This document shows positions 51,584 to 58,765 of a DNA stretch of 64,000 nt, in pieces. The number at the start of each line of letters is the position of its first letter. The first letter of the stretch is position 1. The position numbers were made by a program, and so were the translations under genes. Below the pieces are notes generated by a model. That model searched no databases. It was not told where the DNA came from and saw only the letters and a list, made by a program, of their open reading frames with translations. The DNA is from Oscillospiraceae bacterium (GTDB taxonomy: Bacteria; Bacillota; Clostridia; Oscillospirales; Oscillospiraceae): the NCBI GenBank assembly GCA_009777235.1, contig WRMH01000008.1:1-64000 (forward strand). The letters are read 5' to 3'.

Positions 51584-52217
51584 ATCTGATTTTTGCTCTT
51601 TCTTTTGCTATGGCTTTTTTGTCATACTTGTCGCAATCGTCACATTCTGCTATTTTTTCTTCGAGGCTTGATACTATATGTTCTTTCCCGCATTTCGGGC
51701 AAATAATATAGTATACCTTTGTTTTTCCCTCTTCATTTGCTGACGGTTCTGATGGTTCGCCCGTGCCCCCAACATGAGTTTTTGCGTTAATTGATACTTC
51801 AAATGTTCTGTCCGCAAGTGTAAGGTATTGTCCATCCCTTAGTATTGCTTTTATTCCTCTTTTTAATTCATTTCCGTCAAGAACCGTAGGATTTGTAGAA
51901 GTTGGATGAGGCGCGACATAATAATTACCTTTTTCAAAGTGGATTTTGCAGTGTTTTCTCGAAATATATCGGAATTTTTCAAAATACTCCGGTTCAACAT
52001 CACCTTCTTTTCCAAGCATACAACTGCCTTCGATGTCAATAGTTTTGTCATCGCTCGTATCCATATCTTTAAGTGATAAGGTCGGATTAGTGGCGTTATT
52101 GCAAACAACATTATTTGAGGATTCATTTGCCTGCGGTTCAAACGCAATACCGCAATTTTGACATACCGATTCGGTATCTAAGTTCTCTTTATAACAGTGT
52201 TTGCACTCTTTTGCCAT
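51573..52217 (-). CDS. FHA-domain protein with zinc ribbons
   Basis: 214 aa. N-terminal zinc ribbon (CKHCYKENLDTESVCQNCG), a forkhead-associated domain (about 60-140; IEGSCMLGKEGDV, ISRKHCKIHFEKGNYY with the conserved Ser-Arg-x-His, then STNPTVLDGNELKRG) and a C-terminal Cys cluster (CPKCGKEHIV...CDDCDKY). FHA domains bind phosphothreonine peptides, so this is the expected reader of the kinase marks. ATG 52217 follows AAAGGATAACGAAT. Confidence 0.92.
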   Translation of the reverse strand: MAKECKHCYKENLDTESVCQNCGIAFEPQANESSNNVVCNNATNPTLSLKDMDTSDDKTIDIEGSCMLGKEGDVEPEYFEKFRYISRKHCKIHFEKGNYYVAPHPTSTNPTVLDGNELKRGIKAILRDGQYLTLADRTFEVSINAKTHVGGTGEPSEPSANEEGKTKVYYIICPKCGKEHIVSSLEEKIAECDDCDKYDKKAIAKERAKIRYED

Positions 52218-52222
52218 ATTCG

Positions 52223-53674
52223 TTATCCTTTAACTCTCATATATCGCATTTGTTGCTTATTAATAGCTTTCCTTTGTTCTGCGGGGGCACTATATTGTCT
52301 TTGGTTATCGCTTGCTTTTTCAGAACTTTTTGTGATCTTGATATATTCTTTGCAATATCTCGCATTTGGCTTTCTGTGTGACTCTTCGTTGAAAATCACA
52401 CCGCGTTTTTTTAACTCAGCCACGATTTGCGGATGGATTTCGCAAAAGCCCATTTGCTCGCTCACGATTTTTGCTTTTTTCTGTTCGTCTAAGTCTTCCG
52501 CATGGCTAAATTCCGCGTTTACCGGACTATTGCTCTCCGCGCTTTTACTGCGCCCAACGCCGACGACCTCCATCATTATTCTCTTGTTGCCGGACACATT
52601 GACATGGATTGCGGATTGACCGTTTCTGCTCACGCAAATATAGTCACTGCCCGTTTGGTTTTTATCTATCTGTCTTTCATCAATGATTATTGCCTCCGAC
52701 AGATTATAGCCGACAGTTCGCATTACATCATCTAACTGCTCTCTTATGTAATTTCGCTCCGAGTAAATCTTGGATAGATTCGAGATTTGAGCGGCTTCCT
52801 CTTGAAGCTCATCTATTGACGCAAACTGATACTTTTCATAGGGGGAGGATTGGTCAGAGATTTTTTCAAACTCATTTAACTTTTCGTTATATACAACAAA
52901 CTCGGTAATATAGTCTTGATACGCGCTGTCAAATATGGCAATGTTTTTAACCACCGTATTTCTAATTGCTTCATACTGGATTATCGCCGCTTCGAAAGAC
53001 TCGTTAGATTCAAATGCTTGCTGATAGATATTATCCGCTACTGCAATCAACACGCTCATATCTGATTCTTGAATTGATTCCGAATTTACCAAGGCTTCTA
53101 TTTGGGCTAAAACCTCTGTTGCCTTTTCTTTTATTGGTATCTCCACATCTGAGCACTGTACTTTATGCGCTCTGAAACTAAAATCAACATCGCCAATATC
53201 CAAGACTTTTTCCGCTTTAGATGACAGCGCCGATGATATTTCGTCAAGTTTCTTCGATACGGCTACATGCTTTATGTAATCGTCGAGCCTTTCCTCATGC
53301 TCTTTCATTTCTTGCGTAAACTTTTTCATGATAGCTGCGGAATTGTCAGCCAGCTCCCGGCTTAAACGCGCAATACCTGATGGTTCTGAGGATAATTTGT
53401 AGCTTAATAGTTTTACCAAGCTGTTTTTGTGTTTCGTTTTGAGCGCCGTTATGTTTTGCAGCACCAAAGCCATAACCTCCGCGTCGCCCGTTTCTCTGAT
53501 TTTGTGCGCCAAAGATTCATTGATCTGATCAATTTGTGATTGAATTTTTGAAACAATAGTATCTAATTTTTCTGTTTCAATCCGAATTTGACGCAGCTTC
53601 TCCTGACGGGCGCGTTCAAGCTCCTCTTTTTTACGACGTTCTAATTCGGCATGGTCAACTTTAGGTCCGCTCAT
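52223..53674 (-). CDS. Coiled-coil protein at the head of the cassette
   Basis: 483 aa, mostly helical. The N-terminus MSGPKVDHAELERRKKEELE begins a coiled coil through about residue 75, with further helices to 300. A beta-rich stretch (about 345-395; DYICVSRNGQSAIHVNVSG) and a basic tail follow. I recognise no catalytic motif. It begins the minus-strand operon and is followed 5 nt later by the FHA gene. ATG 53674 with GAGGTG upstream. Confidence 0.85.
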   Translation of the reverse strand: MSGPKVDHAELERRKKEELERARQEKLRQIRIETEKLDTIVSKIQSQIDQINESLAHKIRETGDAEVMALVLQNITALKTKHKNSLVKLLSYKLSSEPSGIARLSRELADNSAAIMKKFTQEMKEHEERLDDYIKHVAVSKKLDEISSALSSKAEKVLDIGDVDFSFRAHKVQCSDVEIPIKEKATEVLAQIEALVNSESIQESDMSVLIAVADNIYQQAFESNESFEAAIIQYEAIRNTVVKNIAIFDSAYQDYITEFVVYNEKLNEFEKISDQSSPYEKYQFASIDELQEEAAQISNLSKIYSERNYIREQLDDVMRTVGYNLSEAIIIDERQIDKNQTGSDYICVSRNGQSAIHVNVSGNKRIMMEVVGVGRSKSAESNSPVNAEFSHAEDLDEQKKAKIVSEQMGFCEIHPQIVAELKKRGVIFNEESHRKPNARYCKEYIKITKSSEKASDNQRQYSAPAEQRKAINKQQMRYMRVKG

Positions 53675-53752
53675 GATACACCTCGATATTGTTGATTTTT
53701 GTAAAATCCCGGGTTCAGGTAATGTATTATTACAAAAAGCACATATTTAGCA

Positions 53753-53781
53753 TTGACATAGCACACAATATGGCATAAAAT
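53753..53781 (+). promoter_or_regulatory. Promoter of the YoeB-type toxin-antitoxin pair
   Basis: TTGACA (53753-53758), 17-bp spacer, TAAAAT (53776-53781). It lies in the 130-nt divergent region shared with the kinase cassette; the leftward promoter of the cassette was not clear. Confidence 0.8.
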
Positions 53782-53804
53782 AGTAGTCAAAGGAGGTGTT
53801 GACC

Positions 53805-54065
53805 GTGTCAGAAAAGACAAACCTTACAATAAAATTAGAAAAGAATGTGCGCGATGAGTTTGGAACTTTATGCAATCAAATCGGTATAACAATGGCATCA
53901 GCGTTAAACGCTTTTATTAAACAGGCTGTTCGGCAGCAGGAAATGAGTTTTTCTTTGCGGGATAGCAATGGGTTTCTACCGGAGGAAGCGGATGAGCTCA
54001 GGCGTAGGATTGCCGATGCAAAAGCGGGACGCCTTGTGGAACATGATTTGATAGAGGTGGATTGA
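53805..54065 (+). CDS. RelB/DinJ-family antitoxin
   Basis: 86 aa. N-terminal ribbon-helix-helix (NLTIKLEKNVRDEFGTLC, ITMASALNAFIKQ), then the RIADAKAGRLVEHDLIEVD tail that wraps the toxin. GTG 53805 is 8 nt after AAAGGAGG; an upstream GTG/TTG is worse placed. Overlaps the toxin start by one base. Sits divergently from the kinase cassette. Confidence 0.92.
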   Translation: MSEKTNLTIKLEKNVRDEFGTLCNQIGITMASALNAFIKQAVRQQEMSFSLRDSNGFLPEEADELRRRIADAKAGRLVEHDLIEVD

Positions 54066-54334
54066 TGTTTTCGCTAAAATGGTCGCCGGAAGCGTGGCGT
54101 GAGTATGTTAACTTGCAGGAAAGCGACAAGAAAGCCATAAAAAAGGCAAATGCGTTATTAAAGGATATAGGGCGCAACGGGTATAACACTACACTTGGAA
54201 AGCCGGAAATGCTAAAGCATGATTTTTCCGGTTTTGCGAGCGTTCGCATTGATAAGAAGAACAGAATCATTTTCTCTGTACAAAACGATACAGTTGTAAT
54301 ACTCCAATGTGGCGGCCACTATGGCGATAAGTAG
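54065..54334 (+). CDS. YoeB-family mRNA interferase toxin
   Basis: 89 aa. Motifs: LKWSPEAWREYVNLQESD, GRNGYNTTLGKPEMLKHDF with the catalytic Glu, SVRIDKKNRIIFSV with the catalytic Arg, and the C-terminal LQCGGHYGDK with His-Tyr, as in YoeB/Txe. It cleaves ribosome-bound mRNA. ATG 54065 overlaps the antitoxin stop. Confidence 0.92.
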   Translation: MFSLKWSPEAWREYVNLQESDKKAIKKANALLKDIGRNGYNTTLGKPEMLKHDFSGFASVRIDKKNRIIFSVQNDTVVILQCGGHYGDK

Positions 54335-54374
54335 GTCTGCTTTTATAAGGCAAAGCGTTGTTTTGTGTTAAAGA

Positions 54375-54977
54375 TTACAACTTAATCCACATTGCGGGGC
54401 GAACATACATATCGTTTGAACTGTAATAATACTGTCCATAAAACTTTCCATCTGCATTAAAAAGGATTGTAATTGGTCGCGTAACTATTTTGTTAGCATA
54501 GACATGAACTGCATCTGTACCGTTTTTGTCATTTGGGCGAAGCCACCAAGACTTGACAGTTTTGATTCCGTGACCATAATTATTATGGAAAATCCAATCT
54601 TCGGAGTTAGGCAAATACTTTTGAACTTCCTCACCACTTAACAAAAATATCTTGCTTAAATTCTTATCTTTCGGGCTGTTTACAGTTAGAATCTCTTTGA
54701 TATCATAATTTTCAATGAACTGACTGTTTAGATACTTATTCAAATAGCACTCATTCCAAGTTACTTTCTTATGAACAAAGTTTGAGTCTATTGCATAGTG
54801 GTCGTAATATTCGAAGGTGCTCAAGCCTGCAATGATGAATGCCCTCCAGTTTGGTGCTTTTTCATTTCTTGGTTCACTTTCACCGCGATGATAATAGAGT
54901 TCTGCAATTAGCTCTTCCGTTAAAAGCAACGCACAGCCATCTTGAATGTCTAAAACACGCCAACGAAGCTTTTCTAA
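54375..54977 (-). pseudogene. 5'-truncated DUF6273 gene
   Basis: The frame opens after a TAG at 54978-54980 and codes for the same domain as the kinase tails: KLRWRVLDIQDGCALLLTEE at the front and YVRPAMWIKL at the end. No ATG, GTG or TTG with an RBS lies at the front; the first start-like TTG (54929) cuts into the domain. So the 5' part seems lost. It lacks the pyrimidine-codon tract of the kinase tails. It follows the small Sel1 gene by 6 nt. Confidence 0.65.
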
Positions 54978-54983
54978 CTATAG

Positions 54984-55346
54984 TCACGTTGATAGCTTTT
55001 CCTTAGCGTCATCGAGACCCTGTGCGGCAGCTTTTTCCCACCACTGTCTCGCTAGATTTTCATCCTTTTTCACACCATGCCCCTCTTTATAACAATTTCC
55101 AAGCATATATTGGGCCAACCAAAACCCTTCATTTGCAGACCTAGTAAGCAGATCAAGCGGAAAACCAAGCTCTTCTTTCGACTTTGCGGCCACTAACTCC
55201 ATATATCCAAGAGCGAATTTTGTCTCCGCATCCCATTTTTTAATCATATCAGGGTATTCTGTTGAGTTTCCGCCTTTTCCTTCCAACTTTTTGTACTTTT
55301 TCAAACCTCGCTTGAAAGTTTTATCAATAACATCATTAAATCTCAT
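54984..55346 (-). CDS. Small Sel1-repeat protein
   Basis: 120 aa. It has one to two Sel1 repeats: SANEGFWLAQYMLGNCYKEG and NLARQWWEKAAAQGLDDAKE. ATG 55346 lies 6 nt after AAGGAGAG. Sel1 proteins act as scaffolds. It belongs to the minus-strand run 57272-54375 beside the kinase cassette. Confidence 0.85.
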   Translation of the reverse strand: MRFNDVIDKTFKRGLKKYKKLEGKGGNSTEYPDMIKKWDAETKFALGYMELVAAKSKEELGFPLDLLTRSANEGFWLAQYMLGNCYKEGHGVKKDENLARQWWEKAAAQGLDDAKEKLST

Positions 55347-55360
55347 GTTCATCTCTCCTT

Positions 55361-55627
55361 TTAATACTTAGTTAAAACAGGCTTCTCATCTCTTGCCCAA
55401 TTATATGATACGCTGTACTTTTTGCTGCAATCTTCACATTCGATCTTCACCCAACTATCACGGTATCCCGCCATGTTCTCAAATGTAGCAACTATCTTGC
55501 CTTTCCCGCAAGGACATTCATATTCTGTGCTGATGTTCTCACCTAATGGGCTTGAGGATTTTGTTCCATCTTCATTGATGGAAACCATTTCACCCGCCGG
55601 CTCACGATGTTCGTTAAGAATTTTCAT
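55361..55627 (-). CDS. Zinc-ribbon hypothetical protein
   Basis: 88 aa. C-P-C-G at ECPCGKGKIVATFE and C-E-D-C at VKIECEDCSKKYSVSYNW give a zinc ribbon; the N-terminus is a Ser/Gly-rich extension. ATG 55627 follows AAAGGAG. Function unknown. Confidence 0.78.
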   Translation of the reverse strand: MKILNEHREPAGEMVSINEDGTKSSSPLGENISTEYECPCGKGKIVATFENMAGYRDSWVKIECEDCSKKYSVSYNWARDEKPVLTKY

Positions 55628-55675
55628 AATTCTCCTTTGCTCTCCCTAATACCTGAATGGTTCTTTCATGACCTA

Positions 55676-56050
55676 TTAGTAAACCATCCATGTATAGCGT
55701 GAAGAGTTATTGTCAAAACAGCTCCTATGTATATGCTTACCTCTCGCTTCAATAACCATAGAACCCTCTTCTATCTTTCTGCCACAGTGTATGCATTTTG
55801 GACCTTCCATAATTTGCATTGTTTGCATTATATCACGATGTTCATCCACAATTACTTTAATTGAAATTATTACAGCTATTGGGACTGTGATTATTGCAAG
55901 CGGTAGTATAACTGAGGCTACCAGCAAGAATGTCAGCTTGCCCCCGTGATAATCGTCATAATAAAATTTATGCATTCTGATTCGTGTGATAAGCGCAAAA
56001 ACCCAACCGGCCAGTGCCAATAGTATAAATAGATATATTTCCGTTCCCAT
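55676..56050 (-). CDS. Membrane protein with LIM-like zinc finger
   Basis: 124 aa. Two membrane helices (IYLFILLALAGWVFALI, FLLVASVILPLAIITVPIAV) precede a C-terminal CIHCGRKIEEGSMVIEARGK and HIHRSCFDN, a compact zinc finger. ATG 56050 follows AGGAGG by 8 nt. Function unknown; the small-protein run around it suggests a joint role. Confidence 0.78.
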   Translation of the reverse strand: MGTEIYLFILLALAGWVFALITRIRMHKFYYDDYHGGKLTFLLVASVILPLAIITVPIAVIISIKVIVDEHRDIMQTMQIMEGPKCIHCGRKIEEGSMVIEARGKHIHRSCFDNNSSRYTWMVY

Positions 56051-56135
56051 TTTGAATTCCTCCTAAACATCACTCATTATTGCTTGACTCTTCGGTACAA
56101 CCTTTCCTTAATCGAATTCTATTATTTAACATTTC

Positions 56136-56936
56136 TTACCAGCCCTCTCGCGCAAGGCATTCACGCAAGTGCTGCCTGAAGCTATCAACTTGCCGTCCGA
56201 TTTCTGTTGGCTGCATCCGCTCTTTTCTTCTCTCTTGTGCGCTTGAGTCATAAGTTTCCTCTTTGCCGAGTGCTTTTTTTAATTCTTCTTTGCCGACTAT
56301 TCGCTTTTTTTGAATATCCAAAAGCTGTTTAGAAAAATCCAACATTTGCGGAGGGTCGTTTTGGGAGTCGAAATTTTTCACTGCTGCTTCAAGATAATTT
56401 ATAGCTTTTTTCAGGTCGCTAATCGAGGGTTCTTCGCCCTCTTGAGCGTATCCCAATGAATACATTTCACCAAGGCGGTACAAATGATTAAATCTTAAAC
56501 CGCCTAAAGATTGCATACTGCTTTCACCGTTTTTTATAAGCTCTAAGCCTTTTTTGCAATCGCGCAAAGTGCCAAATCCTTCGCATAGCATAATGCCCAA
56601 TTCAATTTTAGCTACCATTCCTATGCTCCGCTCGTCTGCCGCAAGCCTATTTGCATCAAAATCCGCTGCAATATTCTCAAACAACTGCATAGCTTTTTGG
56701 CGATTTTCTTTGTAACTGTCAGACACCGGTATATCAATCAGCATTCCGGCATATTTTCTTTTAGCAAAAATGTGTCCTTTTTCAGCGGCTTTTTCTAACC
56801 AAAACGCCGCCCAAACCGCACCGGGTACTTCTGCGTTATCGGGATAGCGGTATTGCATTTCATATAACGCATCTTTATCGCCTTGTTTCGCCAGTCGTTG
56901 AACCTCTGAAATGCTCATATTTCCATAATCTGCCAT
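56136..56936 (-). CDS. Sel1-repeat protein
   Basis: 266 aa. Sel1-like repeats: GNMSISEVQRLAKQGDKDAL, AAFWLEKAAEKGHIFAKRKY, YRLGEMYSLGYAQEGEEPS, KKAINYLEAAVKNF. The C-terminal 60 residues are charged and helical. ATG 56936 lies 6 nt after GGAGG; the longer frame to 57074 has no RBS. Confidence 0.85.
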   Translation of the reverse strand: MADYGNMSISEVQRLAKQGDKDALYEMQYRYPDNAEVPGAVWAAFWLEKAAEKGHIFAKRKYAGMLIDIPVSDSYKENRQKAMQLFENIAADFDANRLAADERSIGMVAKIELGIMLCEGFGTLRDCKKGLELIKNGESSMQSLGGLRFNHLYRLGEMYSLGYAQEGEEPSISDLKKAINYLEAAVKNFDSQNDPPQMLDFSKQLLDIQKKRIVGKEELKKALGKEETYDSSAQERRKERMQPTEIGRQVDSFRQHLRECLAREGW

Positions 56937-57101
56937 TTGATACCTCCTATTTTCCAATAAAGCCACAAATCGCTGTAACGGCGATCTCATTATGTTTAAT
57001 AATTTGGCTATTTCTTCATTTACGCATTCGCGCAATCTACCCTCCACCTCTACCTTTCGAACGGTTAAAATCACTATGCCTATCAGCTCTTCTAACCATT
57101 A

Positions 57102-57272
57102 CTAACGGCAAACTCTGTATTCGCCGCGTTTATATGCTTCGTAATTGGCGCAATTATTATAGTTATAACTATCCTTGCAGCGATTCGCTGCCTCGCTGGC
57201 ATCTTTGTAGCACTGTGATTCCGATGGCGATACTTTGCAAACATTGCGATTACTGTCAAATACCGGACACAT
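57102..57272 (-). CDS. Small cysteine-rich protein
   Basis: 56 aa with six cysteines spread over the whole length (MCPVF, NVCKV, SQCYKD, NRCKDS, NNCANY, RVCR). ATG 57272 lies 8 nt after AGGAGG, a strong site. The Cys pattern suggests metal binding or disulfides. No family recognised. It is the first gene of the run down to 54375. Confidence 0.65.
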   Translation of the reverse strand: MCPVFDSNRNVCKVSPSESQCYKDASEAANRCKDSYNYNNCANYEAYKRGEYRVCR

Positions 57273-57310
57273 ACGCTCGTCCTCCTTTCCTTTAAAACAT
57301 AGCATTTTGA

Positions 57311-57342
57311 TTAGTCTCAAAAGGTATACCTTTTGAGACTAA
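57311..57342. repeat. 32-bp perfect palindrome
   Basis: Left arm TTAGTCTCAAAAGGTA and its exact reverse complement meet at 57326/57327. It shares the 18-bp core CAAAAGGTATACCTTTTG with the palindrome at 57442-57483. It lies 39 nt upstream of the Cys-rich gene start. Confidence 0.95.
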
Positions 57343-57403
57343 CGGTTTTCTTTGATGAAATAAGGTTTTCGCACAAAAAAACGAATAAATTGATGAAAAT
57401 TTG

Positions 57404-57432
57404 TTGCATTTTCTCTATTTTTATTGTAAAAT
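57404..57432 (+). promoter_or_regulatory. Rightward promoter pointing into the 42-bp palindrome
   Basis: TTGCAT (57404-57409), 17-bp spacer, TAAAAT (57427-57432). The predicted start (about 57440) is at the left edge of the palindrome 57442-57483, so an RNA would begin with that hairpin. No plus-strand gene follows. Confidence 0.5.
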
Positions 57433-57441
57433 CATCTCCAG

Positions 57442-57483
57442 TAAACACCGTTCCAAAAGGTATACCTTTTGGAACGGTGTTTA
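57442..57483. repeat. 42-bp perfect palindrome
   Basis: Left arm TAAACACCGTTCCAAAAGGT continues to A at 57462 and is mirrored exactly to 57483. Its core CAAAAGGTATACCTTTTG is the same as in 57311-57342. The two centres are 136 bp apart. Confidence 0.95.
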
Positions 57484-57523
57484 TGATTTTGGTTAAAATC
57501 GTTATAATTAATATTTTACCGGT

Positions 57524-57569
57524 TGAAACCCGCATATTTTAGCGGATGAAACCTTCATATTTTAGCGGA
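57524..57569. repeat. Two tandem 23-bp repeats
   Basis: TGAAACC-NN-CATATTTTAGCGGA at 57524-57546 and again at 57547-57569 (only two bases differ). Confidence 0.85.
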
Positions 57570-57585
57570 TGGCGTAGCCACCGCT
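57564..57585. repeat. Hairpin with GTA loop
   Basis: AGCGG-A-TGGC, loop GTA, GCCA-CCGCT; one bulged A. Same loop type as in 42069-42149 and 61315-61331. It lies downstream of the DUF624 gene (minus) and could end its transcript, though the U-run is poor. Confidence 0.6.
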
Positions 57586-57624
57586 GAAAGACTGCTTTTT
57601 GCAAACGATTATATGACGCTTCAC

Positions 57625-58665
57625 TCACTCTCCCGATGCGTCTGCTTTCTCTTCCTGCTTGCTTATCAGCGTTTTTTCCACCTCAAAGAACTTGTCAAAC
57701 GGCGGCCAAACCCAAGACAAGGCCGCAAGAAACGATATTGAGACTAAAAACAGCAAAACAAGAGGCAGCGCCAATATCGAGTTTGGAAGCTGCGCCACCA
57801 ACACGACCCAAATCAAACCGCCCAAAAACGCGCCCATAAAACTGCGCGGAAGGTATGCAAAAGTCATCAGCATACTGTTTTTTAGTATTTGCCACGTTTT
57901 TAGGTCTATATAGGCAAAGTGCATGAAAACATAAGGCATTATCATAAAAAATACCAGCAATGCCAATAAAGCCAGAATTATCCATGTAAATCCGCCCGTG
58001 TAAACCCCCGCGACAAGCTCATAAAACACCTGACTCCACATGATAAACTGAACATACACAAATGCCGTGCATATCATGCCTATCGGAGCGGCTTGTACAA
58101 AATTTTCCTTAAACTTTCGCTTAAACTCATACCACACATAACTCGGGTCGTCCCTCATCATCTTTGTTATGTAGTATACATAAGCTACCGCAGCCCCGCC
58201 GATTGGAAAAGCAAGCAAAAGCGATATCAAAAGAAAAAGTATACTAAACCCGTACTGCGCGGCGGCGCTTCGCAAATGGTTGTTTAAGGGATTTTCTATA
58301 ACAAGCCTAATAATATCGTCCGTGTTCAAAGACGTTTTATCATCGGGCGCGGATGGGTTTGTCAAAATGATCGCGTCGTCGTTAACTGATGTAACTATAT
58401 TTAGGGTCTCTTCTATATATACACTGTCCCCTACTTCTAACGCAATTGGGTCTACGCCCAAAATAAACGCAAGCACCGACGGCGCCCCAAACAAAAACGC
58501 CAATACCGACGGTATAAGAATGGCGCAAAAAATCAAATTCAGCTTAATAAGGTCGCTAAAATCCCTGATGAGAAGCTCCCCAAAGCGTTTTAGCCCTTTC
58601 TTGCGCGGCTGATCTTTCGGCACTCCGGGCCCCGGCCTATTAAAATTTCTGCTAAATATACCCAT
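57625..58665 (-). CDS. DUF624/YesL-like membrane protein
   Basis: 346 aa with about six membrane helices. The pattern of YesL proteins is visible: a cytoplasmic start KRFGELLIRDFSDLIKLNL, FPIGGAAVAYVYYITKMMRDD, WYEFKRKFKENF, and the last helices. It also holds an insertion of about 60 residues between the first two helices. YesL genes go with sugar ABC transporters; here the ABC ATPase is just upstream. Starts ATG 58665. Confidence 0.85.
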   Translation of the reverse strand: MGIFSRNFNRPGPGVPKDQPRKKGLKRFGELLIRDFSDLIKLNLIFCAILIPSVLAFLFGAPSVLAFILGVDPIALEVGDSVYIEETLNIVTSVNDDAIILTNPSAPDDKTSLNTDDIIRLVIENPLNNHLRSAAAQYGFSILFLLISLLLAFPIGGAAVAYVYYITKMMRDDPSYVWYEFKRKFKENFVQAAPIGMICTAFVYVQFIMWSQVFYELVAGVYTGGFTWIILALLALLVFFMIMPYVFMHFAYIDLKTWQILKNSMLMTFAYLPRSFMGAFLGGLIWVVLVAQLPNSILALPLVLLFLVSISFLAALSWVWPPFDKFFEVEKTLISKQEEKADASGE

Positions 58666-58706
58666 ATCTTACTCCCCGATAAATTTTAACAAATTTTAAG
58701 GAAATG

Positions 58707-58743
58707 CCTCGTCAAAACCTACCGGCGAGGTAATGACGAGGCT
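58707..58743 (-). terminator. Hairpin after the ABC ATPase gene
   Basis: GCCTCGTCA (58743-58735) pairs with TGACGAGGC (58715-58707), with an inner ACCT/AGGT stem. The minus-strand RNA then has AUUUCCUUAAAAUUU, a weak U-run. Confidence 0.6.
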
Positions 58744-58765
58744 TTGCATTTATGTATTCGCGCTT

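Noticed and set aside
37430-57500. Reverse transcriptase, Avd or template repeat of a DGR
   Set aside because: I looked for one on both strands because of the kinase tails; no frame shows RT motifs and no second copy of the tail with AAY codons was seen in the window.
57317-57542. Open frames on both strands across the two palindromes
   Set aside because: Palindromes make both strands alike; neither frame has a ribosome-binding site.
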